Source: Stenotrophomonas sp. 57 | GTDB lineage: Bacteria > Pseudomonadota > Gammaproteobacteria > Xanthomonadales > Xanthomonadaceae | Assembly (NCBI RefSeq): GCF_030291075.1 | Contig: NZ_CP127407.1 | Coordinates: forward strand, 248,001 to 312,000 | Direction of reading: 5' to 3' | DNA: 64,000 bases | In this document: positions 52,006 through 61,295 of the stretch, in pieces | Numbering within the stretch: the first letter of the stretch is position 1 | Layout of the letters: the number at the start of each line of letters is the position of its first letter | Position numbers and translations under genes: made by a program | Notes under the pieces: generated by a model | Seen by the model: only the letters and a program-made list of their open reading frames with translations | The model's database searches: none | What the model was told of the DNA's origin: nothing

Positions 52006-53340
52006 TTATTTGCGGGTGCCGTCGAGCCAGTTCGGGCCTTTGTTGGTGAGGAAGAACACATAGACCATCAACGATACCGCGATCGTGGCGGTGACGTAGA
52101 TGGCGAACCAGTCCACATGACCCGTCTTCAGTGCGCCCTGGTACAGCAGCGGGGCGGTGCCGCCGAACAGCGAGTTGGCCAGCGCATAGCCCAGGCCCAC
52201 GCCCAGTGCACGCACGTGGGTGGGGAACAGTTCGGCCTTCACTACCGCGTTGATCGAGGTGTAGCCGGTGAGGATGACGAAGCCCAGGGCCAGGGTCAGG
52301 AAGGCCAGGGTGGCGTCATGCTGGTGCGGAAGCTGGGTGATCAGGTACCAGCTGTACAGCACGCCGCCCGCGCCGAAGAACACCAGCAGGGTCTTGCGGC
52401 CGATGATGTCCGACAGCCAGCCGCCGACCGGCTGCAGCACCATCAGGAAGGCCAGCACGCCCAGGTTGATCAGGGTGCCGGTCATCGGGTCGTTACCCGC
52501 GAAGGCGCTCTGGATCATCTTCGGGCCGTTCACCGAATAGGTGTAGAAGGCCACAGTGCCACCGGCGGTGATCAGGAAGCACAGCAGCAGCGGCCGCCAC
52601 TGGTGCACGAACAGCTCGTACATCGACCCGGACTTCTGCGCCTTGCCCTCGCGGGCGGCTTCGATCGACGACTCCGACAGCGACTCGTCCATGCCCCGGC
52701 GCAGCCAGAACACCACCACTGCGGCGATGCCACCGATGCCAAAGGCGATGCGCCAACCCCATTCGGAGATTTCCGGCTTGCCCCAGAAGGTCAGCATCAG
52801 CAGCAGGGTCAGTTGGGCCAGCACGTGGCCGCCGACCAGGGTGACGTAGTGGAACGAGGACAGGAAGCCGCGGCGGCCGGGAATGGCGGCCTCGGACATG
52901 TAGGTGGCGCTGGCACCGTATTCGCCACCGGTCGCGAAGCCCTGCAGCAGGCGCGCGAACAGCAGGATGACCGCGGCCCAGATGCCGATGCTGGCCGCCG
53001 TGGGCGTGATGGCGATCAGGAACGAGCACAGCGCCATCACCGTGACCGAGACGGTCAGGGCCAGGCGGCGGCCGTGGCGGTCGGCGAAGCGGCCGAAGAA
53101 CCAGGCACCGATCGGGCGCATCAGGAACGTGGCGGCGAAGATCGCCCATACGTACAGGGTGGAGTTCTTGTCATCGGGCGAGAAGAACTGCGATTCGAAG
53201 TACACGGCGAACACCGAGTACACGTAGACGTCATACCACTCCACCAGGTTGCCGGCGGAGCCTTTGAGGGTATTGGAGATCGAGCGGCGCAGCGCGGCGC
53301 CGTCGTTCGCGGGTACGGCAGGTTGGGACGTGATGCTCAT
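52006..53340 (-). CDS. kgtP: MFS metabolite:H+ symporter, KgtP-like
   Basis: 444 residues, twelve predicted membrane segments. The sequence follows E. coli KgtP closely: GNLVEWYDVYVYSVFAVYF, LMRPIGAWFFGRFADRHGRR, ARLLQGFATGGEYGASATYM, RRGFLSSFHYVTLVGG and VRALGVGLGYALANSLFGG. KgtP brings 2-oxoglutarate into the cell with protons. Given the similarity 2-oxoglutarate or a related dicarboxylate is the likely substrate. The 276 bases upstream to yedA contain no gene; a -10-like TAGAAT at 53584 belongs to yedA. Confidence 0.85.
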   Translation of the reverse strand: MSITSQPAVPANDGAALRRSISNTLKGSAGNLVEWYDVYVYSVFAVYFESQFFSPDDKNSTLYVWAIFAATFLMRPIGAWFFGRFADRHGRRLALTVSVTVMALCSFLIAITPTAASIGIWAAVILLFARLLQGFATGGEYGASATYMSEAAIPGRRGFLSSFHYVTLVGGHVLAQLTLLLMLTFWGKPEISEWGWRIAFGIGGIAAVVVFWLRRGMDESLSESSIEAAREGKAQKSGSMYELFVHQWRPLLLCFLITAGGTVAFYTYSVNGPKMIQSAFAGNDPMTGTLINLGVLAFLMVLQPVGGWLSDIIGRKTLLVFFGAGGVLYSWYLITQLPHQHDATLAFLTLALGFVILTGYTSINAVVKAELFPTHVRALGVGLGYALANSLFGGTAPLLYQGALKTGHVDWFAIYVTATIAVSLMVYVFFLTNKGPNWLDGTRK

Positions 53341-53616
53341 CTGGGTGTGGATCCTCGATGCGGCGCTTCCCTGCGGGAAATATCGGGTACCCGGCGCGCG
53401 AAGGGCGCCGCGGCCAGCCTCCTAGGTACTGCATCCCACGTCAACGCCAGGTGCCGGGAGGCGGGCAGGGCATGGGGACCGCACAGGGTGACAGCAGCCC
53501 GGGGCGGCGGACCATAACTAAAACGTCGTATGCCGGTTCACGGCCCGTCGCAAACCGGAGTGATTTCCCGCAGGCGAAGGCTCTAGAATCGGCGTTCCCC
53601 CGCCTGCTGGTGCGTC

Positions 53617-54522
53617 ATGTCGGCTCCTCTCTCTTCGTCTGCGGCTGCCCCACGGGGTGGCCTTGTCGCGCTGGCATTGCTGCTGGTTTACGTGGTCTGG
53701 GGCTCGACCTACCTGGGCATCGCCAAGGCCCTGCACGGCGGCGCACTGCCACTGACGATGGTCTCCGGCAGCCGGTTCATCATTGCCGGCGGCCTGATGT
53801 TCCTTGCCCTGCGCCTGTTCTGGAAGATGCCGAATCCGACCCTGCGGCAATGGCGCAACCTGGTGGTGATGGGGGTCACCATGCTGGTGCTGGGCAACGG
53901 CATGGTGGTGCTGGCCGAGCGCGAGGTCTCCTCCGGCCTGGCTGCGACCGCGGTGGCCTCGGTACCGCTGTGGATGGCGCTGTTCTCGGCGCTGCGTGGC
54001 CAGCATGCCAGCCGCGGCGAGTGGCTGGGCATTGCCATCGGCTTCCTGGGCGTGGTCTGGCTCAATGCCGGCAGCAGCCTGACCGCCTCGCCGACCGGGC
54101 TGGTGCTGTTGCTGATCGCGCCGGTCGGCTGGGCCTTCGGTTCGGTATGGGCGCGCGGGCTGGACCTGCCGGGCCCATTCATGACCGCGGCCGGGCAGAT
54201 GATCTGCGGTGGCGTGCTGCTGGTGCTGATCGGCCTGGTGGTCGGCGAGCGCCCGACCACGCTGCCCGATACCGGCGGCCTGCTGGCGATGGCGTACCTG
54301 TGCGTGTTCGGTTCCATCGTCGCCTTCACCGCCTACGTGTGGCTGCTGCAGAACGTGCGCCCGGCGCTGGCCGGCAGCTATGCCTACGTCAATCCGGTGA
54401 TCGCGGTGCTGCTGGGCGCACTGCTCAACGGCGAGCGCTTCGGCTGGCGCGACCTGCTGGCGATGGTGGTGATTCTTCTGGGCGTGGTGGTGTTGACGAT
54501 GGCAAGGACACGAAGGAAATGA
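53617..54522 (+). CDS. yedA: EamA/DMT family transporter, YedA-like
   Basis: 301 residues with ten membrane segments in two EamA halves. VYVVWGSTYLGIAKALHGG near the start and the second half VGWAFGSVWARGLDLPG and YAYVNPVIAVLLGALLNGE are characteristic of YedA. Such drug/metabolite transporters export small molecules; the substrate is unknown. The next EamA gene overlaps its stop by ATGA, so the two form an operon. Confidence 0.87.
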   Translation: MSAPLSSSAAAPRGGLVALALLLVYVVWGSTYLGIAKALHGGALPLTMVSGSRFIIAGGLMFLALRLFWKMPNPTLRQWRNLVVMGVTMLVLGNGMVVLAEREVSSGLAATAVASVPLWMALFSALRGQHASRGEWLGIAIGFLGVVWLNAGSSLTASPTGLVLLLIAPVGWAFGSVWARGLDLPGPFMTAAGQMICGGVLLVLIGLVVGERPTTLPDTGGLLAMAYLCVFGSIVAFTAYVWLLQNVRPALAGSYAYVNPVIAVLLGALLNGERFGWRDLLAMVVILLGVVVLTMARTRRK

Positions 54523-55412
54523 GCATGGACGAGAAGGAACAACGCCGGGGCCTGCTGGTCACCGCCTCCACCTTCGTGATCTGGGGCCTGGTGCCGGTGT
54601 ACTGGCACCTGCTCAACGAGGTGCCCTCGTTCCAGATCATCGCCCACCGCATCATCTGGAGCACCGTGCTGGTGCTGGGCTGGCTGGTGCTCAGTGCGCG
54701 CCTGGGCTGGTGGAAAAAGATCGCCGCGCAGCCGCGCGCGCTGCCGATCCTGCTGGTGTCGAGCCTGACCATCGCCTTCAACTGGGGCCTGTACATCTGG
54801 GCGGTCAACGCCGGCCACGTCATCGAGACCAGCCTGGGCTACTTCATCAACCCGCTGGTGAACGTGCTGCTGGGCGTGCTGGTGCTGAAGGAGCGCCTGC
54901 GCCGCCTGCAGTGGGTGGCGGTGGCGATGGCGGCGGTGGGCGTGGCCTGGCTGACCATCGACGCGGGCACGCCGCCGTGGATCGCGTTGGGCCTGGCGTG
55001 CTCGTTCGGCCTGTATGGCCTGCTGCGCAAGCTGGTCTCGGTCGATCCGGTGGCGGGCCTGGGCGTGGAGAGCATGTACCTGTTCCTGCCGGCGCTGGCC
55101 TTCGCGATCTGGGCCGAGAACGGCCATGGCGGTGCGTTCTTCCATGGCTGGGGCTGGCGCAACGACCTGCTGCTGATCTTCGGCGGCGCGATCACCGCAG
55201 TACCGCTGATCGGCTTCGCCTACGGCGTGAAGCGCATTCCGCTGTCGCTGGTCGGCATCCTGCAGTACATCGCGCCGAGCCTGCAGCTGCTGCTGGGTGT
55301 GTTCTTCTTCCATGAGGCGTTCGACACCGCCAAGGCGATCGGCTTCGCCGCGATCTGGGCCGGCCTGGTGTTGTTCGTCGGCGACAACATCCGCACGATG
55401 CGCAAGCGATAA
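54519..55412 (+). CDS. rarD: EamA family transporter RarD
   Basis: 297 residues, ATGA overlap with yedA. Ten hydrophobic segments. FVIWGLVPVYWHLL, IIAHRIIWSTVLV, YIWAVNAGHVIETSLGYFIN, GLYGLLRKLVSVDP and LVGILQYIAPSLQLLLGVF are the RarD signature segments. RarD is a predicted permease linked to chloramphenicol sensitivity in some bacteria; its natural substrate is uncertain. Confidence 0.93.
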   Translation: MSMDEKEQRRGLLVTASTFVIWGLVPVYWHLLNEVPSFQIIAHRIIWSTVLVLGWLVLSARLGWWKKIAAQPRALPILLVSSLTIAFNWGLYIWAVNAGHVIETSLGYFINPLVNVLLGVLVLKERLRRLQWVAVAMAAVGVAWLTIDAGTPPWIALGLACSFGLYGLLRKLVSVDPVAGLGVESMYLFLPALAFAIWAENGHGGAFFHGWGWRNDLLLIFGGAITAVPLIGFAYGVKRIPLSLVGILQYIAPSLQLLLGVFFFHEAFDTAKAIGFAAIWAGLVLFVGDNIRTMRKR

Positions 55413-55418
55413 CGGCGC

Positions 55419-55458
55419 CGGGGTCGGATCCCTCCGCAACGCGGAGGGCTCTGACCCC
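55419..55458. repeat. GGGGTC...GACCCC palindrome
   Basis: GGGGTCGGATCCCTCCGC and GCGGAGGGCTCTGACCCC form a nearly perfect hairpin with a four-base loop, 7 bases after the rarD stop. It could act as the 3' hairpin of the yedA-rarD transcript. Confidence 0.85.
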
Positions 55459-55468
55459 GGCCTTCCCG

Positions 55469-55502
55469 CAAAAAAGAACGGCGCCCCGAGGGGCGCCGTT
55501 CT
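55469..55502 (-). terminator. Terminator of the TonB-dependent receptor gene
   Basis: On the minus strand GAACGGCGCCCC pairs with GGGGCGCCGTTC and leads into six T's. It lies about 57 bases after the receptor stop. The plus strand side has no T-run. Confidence 0.9.
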
Positions 55503-55558
55503 GCTTCCATCCGCCGCCAGGAGAGAGAGATGGCGGTGGCGGGAACGCGGTTGCAGGC

Positions 55559-58384
55559 TTAGAAGCGCTGCTGGTACTTCATGTACATGAAACGACCGAT
55601 GTCGAAGCCACCGTAGTAGGTGAAGCTGCTGTTCGGCTGGCTGTACATGATCGGACCCTGGTGGTCGAACACGTTGTTCAGGCCCAGCGAAACGGTGCCG
55701 TCCCACGGCAGGGCGTAACGCACCTGCAGGTCGTGGAAGGTGTTCGAACCCACCTTGTTGGTCGGCGAGGCATCGGTGTAGGCCGAGCTGAAGCCCGGCA
55801 TGTTGCACTCGTCCATGTAGGAGCACTTCTCCTTCATGCTGGAGTAGTAGCGCGCGGTCCAGCCGATGCCCAGGTTGCCGTACTGCCAGTCCAGGTTGAA
55901 GGTCGAACGCACGCGGAAGTTGCCGCCCCAGCTGGTCAGCTGCTCCACCGGCGTGGTGGCGGCGTTGTCATTGCGCTGCTCCAGGTAGTCGGTGTAGGTG
56001 GTGTTCCAGGTAACGGCGAACTTGCCGAACGCGGTTTCCGGCAGGCGGTAGCGTGCGCTGATGTCATAGCCGGCGGTTTCGCGGTAGCCGGCGTTGACCA
56101 GCGAACGGTCCAGCGCGTTGACCTGACCGTTGCTGCCACGGGTGAAGCGGCCGCAGGCGGCGTCCGAGCCCTGCACGTAGCACTGTTCCAGGATGTTGGT
56201 GGCCGACTCGCCAACGATGGCGTTGTCGATGCGGATCTTCCACCAGTCCAGGCTGACGTCCAGGCCCTGCACGAAGTCGGGGCTGTAGACCAGGCCCACG
56301 GTCCAGGTCTTGGCGGTTTCCGGCTTCAGGTCCGGGTTGGAACCGGAGTTGAAATCGGTGGTGGCCTGCTGGCCCGGCTTGCTGGCCACGGTGCCGTCGC
56401 TGTTGAGCTGGCGGAAGTTGGCCGGCACCTTCAGGGCCTTGCAGCGGGCAGCCACGGCGGCGCTGCTTGCAGCGGTGCCGAACGAGGTATCGCACGGATC
56501 GGTGAACGAATCACGGGTGCTGACAGTGCCGCCGTACAGGTCGTCCACGGTCGGTGCACGGAAGCCGGTGCCATAGGTGGCGCGCACCAGCAGGCTGTCG
56601 ATCGGCTTCCACTTCACGCCGAACTTGCTGTTGGTGGTGGAACCGAAGTTGTTGTAGTCCGAATAGCGACCCGCGACATCCAGCGACAGTTCGCGGGCGA
56701 ACGCCATGTCGGCCAGCAGCGGCACCTGCATTTCCAGGTAGACCTCGTTGAGCGAGTAGTCGCCCTGGGTCGGCTTGCCGGTGGTGCCGGCGATCTGGCC
56801 GTTCTGCACCATCAGGTCCGGGGTGTAGCGTGCTTCTTCGGTGCGGTGCTCGAAGCCCATCGCAGCCATGATGTCGCCGGCCGGCAGCGAGAACAGCGAA
56901 CCGGAGATGTTGGCGCTGGCCACCTTGGTGGTGGTCTGGCTCTTGTCCACGTAGCGGGCGAACAGGTAGTCCTGCACGTCCTGGTTGCTCAGCGAGCCCG
57001 GGCCGGTGTAGCCCATCGGCGCGGCCGGGTTCCACGGCACGCAGCCGGCGATCACCGCATCGCGGGCGCCGCAGTAGGCCACGCCGTTCTCGATGAAGGA
57101 CGGGCCGACGGCCAGGTTGACGTTCGGCTGGTACATGCTGCCGGTACCAACGCGCTCGCCTTCATTGCGGTTGTAGGTGTAGCTGACGTTCCAGTCCCAG
57201 TAGCGCGAGCCGGTTTCGAAGCTGCCTTCCAGGCCCAGGCTGCCGCGCTTGGTTTCCAGGGTGTTCTCGGTGCCACGCAGCATTTCTTCGGTGCGGTGCG
57301 AGAACAGCACGTCCTGCTGCCACAGGTTGAACGCGCTGTCCTTTGACAGGGCGGCGCGGCTGCCGTTGCGCGCCTGTGTGGCGGTGACCGAGTACGGGTA
57401 GCCGGCCAGGTGCTTGGTCGATTCGCGCTTGCTGTACATGGCATCGGCAACGATGCGCAGGTCGTCGGTGATCGAGAAGCCGCCGTTGGCGAACACCGAG
57501 GTGCGCTCCAGGCCGGTCAGCAGGCTCATGTTGGTCTTGGTGTTGGCACCATCGGCCGGGTTCGGCGCGTGGAAGTTGCTGGCGCTGGTCGGGTCGCCGC
57601 CCGGGCCGACGGTCAGCGGCTTGCCGCCGACGGTGACGCTGCCCCACGGCGTGTTGCCGTTCAGACCATCGTTCGGGTGGCGCGGACCGTTGACGTAGCG
57701 GCTGAATTCGCGCGCGCCGCCCATCACTTCGTCTTCCTTGGTGCGCTCGGCACCGACGCTGAACCAGCCGCGGTCGAAGGTCTTGCCGAAGGTGGCACTG
57801 TAGGAGCGCTTCTGGCCGTCGCCTTCGCCGTACTGGCCGACGTAGACGCTGGCTTCGCCGCCATCGAAGTTCTTGCGGGTGATGATGTTGACCACACCGG
57901 CGATGGCGTCCGAGCCGTACAGGGCCGAAGCACCGTCAGTCAGCACTTCCACGCGCTCGACGATGGCCGACGGGATCGAGGCCAGGTCGGAATAACCGCC
58001 GGCGCTGACGCCCATGCGGCGGCCGTCGATCAGCACCAGGCTGCGTTCCGGGCCCAGGTTGCGCAGGCTGACATACATGCCGCCGAAATCGCGCGAGGAG
58101 GTCAGCGAGGACGCGCGGCTCATGCTCGGCGAGCCGGCAGCGGTGACATCCTGCAGGATATCGGCGACGTTGACGTAGCCCTTCTTCTCGATCTCGGCGC
58201 GGTTGAGCGCGACCACCGGCTGGGCAGTTTCGACACTGGCCTGGCGGATGCGCGAGCCGGTGATTTCGATGCGGTCGAGGTTGGTCGGGGTATCGCCGGC
58301 GCTCTGTGCGAAGGCGGGGGTGGTGCAGCTGGCGGCCAGCGCGATGACGATCGCGTTGCGCAGCGGGGTGGTCTTCAGGGACAT
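55559..58384 (-). CDS. TonB-dependent outer-membrane receptor
   Basis: 941 residues from ATG 58384; in-frame ATGs upstream give longer but basic leaders. A signal peptide (to about 26, PAFAQ) is followed by a plug domain with ITGSRIRQASVETAQPVV, YVNVADILQDVT, LRNLGPERSLVLIDGRR and DGASALYGSDAIAGVVNIIT, then a large beta barrel ending VNNVFDHQGP-like and a terminal aromatic residue (KYQQRF). The type is common in Xanthomonadaceae, probably for peptides or carbohydrates; the ligand is unknown. GAATGGAAACATTC (58468-58481 region, minus strand) is a small inverted repeat upstream. Confidence 0.9.
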   Translation of the reverse strand: MSLKTTPLRNAIVIALAASCTTPAFAQSAGDTPTNLDRIEITGSRIRQASVETAQPVVALNRAEIEKKGYVNVADILQDVTAAGSPSMSRASSLTSSRDFGGMYVSLRNLGPERSLVLIDGRRMGVSAGGYSDLASIPSAIVERVEVLTDGASALYGSDAIAGVVNIITRKNFDGGEASVYVGQYGEGDGQKRSYSATFGKTFDRGWFSVGAERTKEDEVMGGAREFSRYVNGPRHPNDGLNGNTPWGSVTVGGKPLTVGPGGDPTSASNFHAPNPADGANTKTNMSLLTGLERTSVFANGGFSITDDLRIVADAMYSKRESTKHLAGYPYSVTATQARNGSRAALSKDSAFNLWQQDVLFSHRTEEMLRGTENTLETKRGSLGLEGSFETGSRYWDWNVSYTYNRNEGERVGTGSMYQPNVNLAVGPSFIENGVAYCGARDAVIAGCVPWNPAAPMGYTGPGSLSNQDVQDYLFARYVDKSQTTTKVASANISGSLFSLPAGDIMAAMGFEHRTEEARYTPDLMVQNGQIAGTTGKPTQGDYSLNEVYLEMQVPLLADMAFARELSLDVAGRYSDYNNFGSTTNSKFGVKWKPIDSLLVRATYGTGFRAPTVDDLYGGTVSTRDSFTDPCDTSFGTAASSAAVAARCKALKVPANFRQLNSDGTVASKPGQQATTDFNSGSNPDLKPETAKTWTVGLVYSPDFVQGLDVSLDWWKIRIDNAIVGESATNILEQCYVQGSDAACGRFTRGSNGQVNALDRSLVNAGYRETAGYDISARYRLPETAFGKFAVTWNTTYTDYLEQRNDNAATTPVEQLTSWGGNFRVRSTFNLDWQYGNLGIGWTARYYSSMKEKCSYMDECNMPGFSSAYTDASPTNKVGSNTFHDLQVRYALPWDGTVSLGLNNVFDHQGPIMYSQPNSSFTYYGGFDIGRFMYMKYQQRF

Positions 58385-58649
58385 CCGTGAAATCTCGTGT
58401 TTCAGAAAAAACATGCGCCCGTTCTGTGGGCGCGTGGGGTGCTGCAAACCAACGTGGGGGCGGGATTCTAGAATGTTTCCATTCGTAACTGTTTGCTTCC
58501 GTGCCGCTGAATGAGTGCGAACATGAATCGCAACCAACAATCCACAGATGCGCTGTGCGCAGCGTCACACGCTTTGCATCGGGGATGGGCAGAGGCATCC
58601 ATAGCGGCAGATTTCCGGATATCTGTAGCCGCGCGTGTGCGCATGCTTC
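58385..58649. other. Gene-free upstream region of the TonB receptor
   Basis: No gene is supported in 58385-58794. The part next to the receptor contains a TAGAAT-like -10 and the small GAATG/CATTC repeat. I see no Fur-type palindrome and no riboswitch core. The rest is filled by a SMAG unit, a GGGGTC palindrome and the terminator of the export operon listed separately. Confidence 0.6.
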
Positions 58650-58674
58650 CCTCCACGCATGGCGTGGATCTACT
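58650..58674 (-). repeat. SMAG unit, GATCCACGC stem
   Basis: On the minus strand GTAGATCCACGCCATGCGTGGAGG. Same stem subtype as the unit at 49721. Confidence 0.7.
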
Positions 58675-58685
58675 GGATCCAGAGT

Positions 58686-58724
58686 GGGGTCAGATCCCTT
58701 CGCGCAGCGAAGGAATCTGACCCC
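58686..58724. repeat. GGGGTC...GACCCC palindrome
   Basis: GGGGTCAGATCCCTTCGC and GCGAAGGAATCTGACCCC, with a four-base loop. This member has CAGATCC in place of CGGATCC, and TCTGACCCC on the other side. Confidence 0.85.
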
Positions 58725-58732
58725 ACCAATGA

Positions 58733-58763
58733 AAAAGGGACGAAGCTTCCGCTTCGTCCCCCT
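58733..58763 (-). terminator. Terminator of the MacB-type export operon
   Basis: On the minus strand GGGACGAAGC, loop GGAA, GCTTCGTCCC and a T-run. It lies about 30 bases after the stop of the last permease gene. Confidence 0.9.
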
Positions 58764-58794
58764 GCAATGTGCGCGTTGTACCAGTGCGAAATGC

Positions 58795-60111
58795 TCAGGT
58801 TTCGCGCAACGCCGTGGTGATCGGCAACCGGGCCGCGCGCAGCGCCGGGAACAGGCCACCGACCAGGCCGATGCCTAGTGCCCATTTCAGGCCGGTCCAC
58901 AGCAGTTCCGGCGACACATGGAACTTGAACACCACCGCGCTGAAGTTGCTGCCGATGGTGGACACGCTGTAGCCATTGAACAGCAGCCACGCCACCGCGC
59001 ACCCCAGCAGACCGCCCAGCAGCGCCAGCAGCATCGTCTCCAGCATCACCGCGGTGACCACCGGCAGGCCACGGAAGCCGATCGCGCGCATGGTGGCGAT
59101 CTCGCGCGCACGCGTGGCAACAGCCGCATACATGGTGTTGAGTGCGCCGAACACCGCACCCACCGCCATGATCGTGCCGATCACCTTGCCGAGGATGTCG
59201 ATCAGCTTGGTCAGTCCGCCGCCCTGCTTGCTGTAGTAGACACGGGTGGTTTCCACGTCCAGCTTCAGGCGCGGGTCGGCGGCGACCGCCGCCTTGAACT
59301 GCTCGAAGCCGGCCTTGCCATCGGTACGCACGCTGATCGACTGCCAGGCACTGCGCTGGTAGGTGGTGGCCAGCGTATCGGCGTCTGTCCACAGTTCCGA
59401 ATCATGCGCATCGCCGGTGGCGAACACGCCGACCACGGTCCAGGTCTGGTTGCCCAGGGTCAGCGTCTTGCCCACGTCCATGCCGCGGAACTGGCCCTTG
59501 GCGCCCTGGCCGACCACGATCTCGCGCAGGCCGGCGGCGAACTTGCGGCCTTCGATGATCTTGACCTTGTCATGCACGGCCCAGGCCTGCGGGCCGACGC
59601 CGCGGAACTGCGCGTTGACGTCGGTGCCATCGGCCTTCGACACCAGGTTGACCACCTGCGACAGCTCCGGCGACAGCAGCGGCCTGCCTTCGCCATCGCG
59701 GCTGATGCCGGGAAGGGTGGACAGCGTCGGCACCTGCTCGCGGGTGATGACCGAATTGGTCTCGGCCTGCGAGCCGCCGCGCAGCACGATGGCGGTGGTG
59801 TCGTCGCCGGTGTTGTTGAGCGTGGCCTGGAAGCCTTCGCCCATGGCCAGCATCGCCACCAGCACGCCGACCACGCCGGCAATGCCGACCACGATCACCG
59901 AGGAGGCGCCCCAGCGCTGCGGCAGACTGGCCACGCCGATGCGGGTGGCGGCCAGTGCCAGCCGTCCGCCACGGGTCAGCAGCAGCCACAGGGCCACCAG
60001 CACGGCCACGGCCAGCACGCCGATCCACGGCAGGCTGATCCACAGCACCAGGCCGATGACCAGCAGCAGTACGGTCAACGCGTTGCCGGCCCACTTCTTG
60101 AACTTTTTCAT
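58795..60111 (-). CDS. ABC transporter permease 2 (MacB/FtsX type)
   Basis: 438 residues. Three N-terminal hydrophobic segments precede a large periplasmic domain (about 90-310, starting GEGFQATLNNTGDDTTAIVL), followed by the FtsX-type helices IMAVGAVFGALNTMYAAV, RAREIATMRAIGF, MLLALLGGLLGCAVAW and VGGLFPALRAARLPITTALRE, a typical MacB-type C-terminus. Last gene of the operon, 12 bases after permease 1. Compared with permease 1 it has one additional leading helix pair. Confidence 0.88.
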   Translation of the reverse strand: MKKFKKWAGNALTVLLLVIGLVLWISLPWIGVLAVAVLVALWLLLTRGGRLALAATRIGVASLPQRWGASSVIVVGIAGVVGVLVAMLAMGEGFQATLNNTGDDTTAIVLRGGSQAETNSVITREQVPTLSTLPGISRDGEGRPLLSPELSQVVNLVSKADGTDVNAQFRGVGPQAWAVHDKVKIIEGRKFAAGLREIVVGQGAKGQFRGMDVGKTLTLGNQTWTVVGVFATGDAHDSELWTDADTLATTYQRSAWQSISVRTDGKAGFEQFKAAVAADPRLKLDVETTRVYYSKQGGGLTKLIDILGKVIGTIMAVGAVFGALNTMYAAVATRAREIATMRAIGFRGLPVVTAVMLETMLLALLGGLLGCAVAWLLFNGYSVSTIGSNFSAVVFKFHVSPELLWTGLKWALGIGLVGGLFPALRAARLPITTALRET

Positions 60112-60123
60112 CTGCAGGTCTCC

Positions 60124-61281
60124 TCAGCGGCCGGCCAGTGCGTCGACGATCTTCAGGCGCTTGGCACGCAGCGCCGGCAGCAGGCCGACGATGATGCCGA
60201 TCACCACGATCAGGCCCAGCCCCATCAGCCAGGTGGGCGTGGGCACGTGTGGCGGCAGCAGGCCCATGCTCTTCGGGCCGATCGCCGGCAGGATCAACGC
60301 GGCCAGGCCCATGCCGATCAGTCCGCCCAGGCCGATCAGCAGCACCGACTCCACCATCACCAGGGTCAGCACGGTGCTGTCCTTGAAGCCCAGCGTCTTC
60401 AACGTGGCCAGCTCCGGCACGCGCTCGCGCACCGCCTGCGCCATGGTGTTGCCGGTCAGCAGCAGCAGGGTGAAGAACACCGCGCCCATGATCGAAGTGA
60501 CGATCATGCCGATGTCGGCGAACTGCTTGACGAAGGCCTGCTGGAACGCTGATTCGGTCTGGGTCTTGGTCTCGTGGTCGGAGTTGGCCGAGATCGCATC
60601 GATCGCCTGCGCCACCCGCGAGGAATGGTCCGGATTGTCCAGCGTCACCGTGTACCAGCTCACCTGGTTCTTGATGTAGTCGTTGGATTCATCGAAGTAC
60701 TTCCAGTTCATCATCAACTGGCGTTCTTCGTTGGCGGCCAGCGCGCGGTCCTTGGAACGGTAGATGCCCTTCAGTTCCAGCGGCCAGTCGTTGCTGCCGC
60801 CACGCGGGAAGATCGTGGCCTGCAGCGGGATGGTGTCGCCGATCTTCCAGCCGAACTGCTTGGCCAGCGATTCGCCGACGATGGCGCCGGTGCGGGTCTG
60901 CTTCCAGTCTTCCAGCTGCGCCGGGTCGATCTGCAGCTCGCGGTAGACATCGAAGTAGTTGGGCGACACCGAGAAGTTCGGGAAGAAATTCTTCGGGTCC
61001 TGGTAGATGCCACCAAACCACATGCCATAGGCCACGTCGCGCACGCCGGCCACCTGGCGGATCTGGGTTTCCAGGCGGATCGGCAACGACTGGGTGATCG
61101 ACAGCCGCGAGGCCACCACCAGGCGGTTGGCGCCTTCCACGCTGCCGCCGGACGAGAACGCCACGCGCACCGAGTCGAGCATGCCGAACAACAGGAACGC
61201 GGCCACCACCGACAGCAGGGTCAACAAGGTGCGCGTACGGCTGCGGAACAGCTGCGCCCACACCAACGAGAAGTATTTCAT
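60124..61281 (-). CDS. ABC transporter permease 1 (MacB/FtsX type)
   Basis: 385 residues. One N-terminal membrane segment ([19 protein letters not shown]), a periplasmic domain (about 45-260), then FtsX-type helices: [19 protein letters not shown] segment, [19 protein letters not shown] (the cytoplasmic coupling loop), [20 protein letters not shown] and [20 protein letters not shown]. It pairs with permease 2, so the pump is probably a heterodimer of related subunits. Confidence 0.88.
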   Translation of the reverse strand: MKYFSLVWAQLFRSRTRTLLTLLSVVAAFLLFGMLDSVRVAFSSGGSVEGANRLVVASRLSITQSLPIRLETQIRQVAGVRDVAYGMWFGGIYQDPKNFFPNFSVSPNYFDVYRELQIDPAQLEDWKQTRTGAIVGESLAKQFGWKIGDTIPLQATIFPRGGSNDWPLELKGIYRSKDRALAANEERQLMMNWKYFDESNDYIKNQVSWYTVTLDNPDHSSRVAQAIDAISANSDHETKTQTESAFQQAFVKQFADIGMIVTSIMGAVFFTLLLLTGNTMAQAVRERVPELATLKTLGFKDSTVLTLVMVESVLLIGLGGLIGMGLAALILPAIGPKSMGLLPPHVPTPTWLMGLGLIVVIGIIVGLLPALRAKRLKIVDALAGR

Positions 61282-61295
61282 CGCGGTGGCCTCCG

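Noticed and set aside
58385..58650. Riboswitch or Fur box upstream of the TonB receptor
   Set aside because: None of the cobalamin, TPP or FMN core motifs and no Fur-like palindrome are present.
51..58724. Palindromic repeats as a CRISPR array
   Set aside because: Copies are dispersed and hairpin-forming, with no regular spacers and no cas genes.
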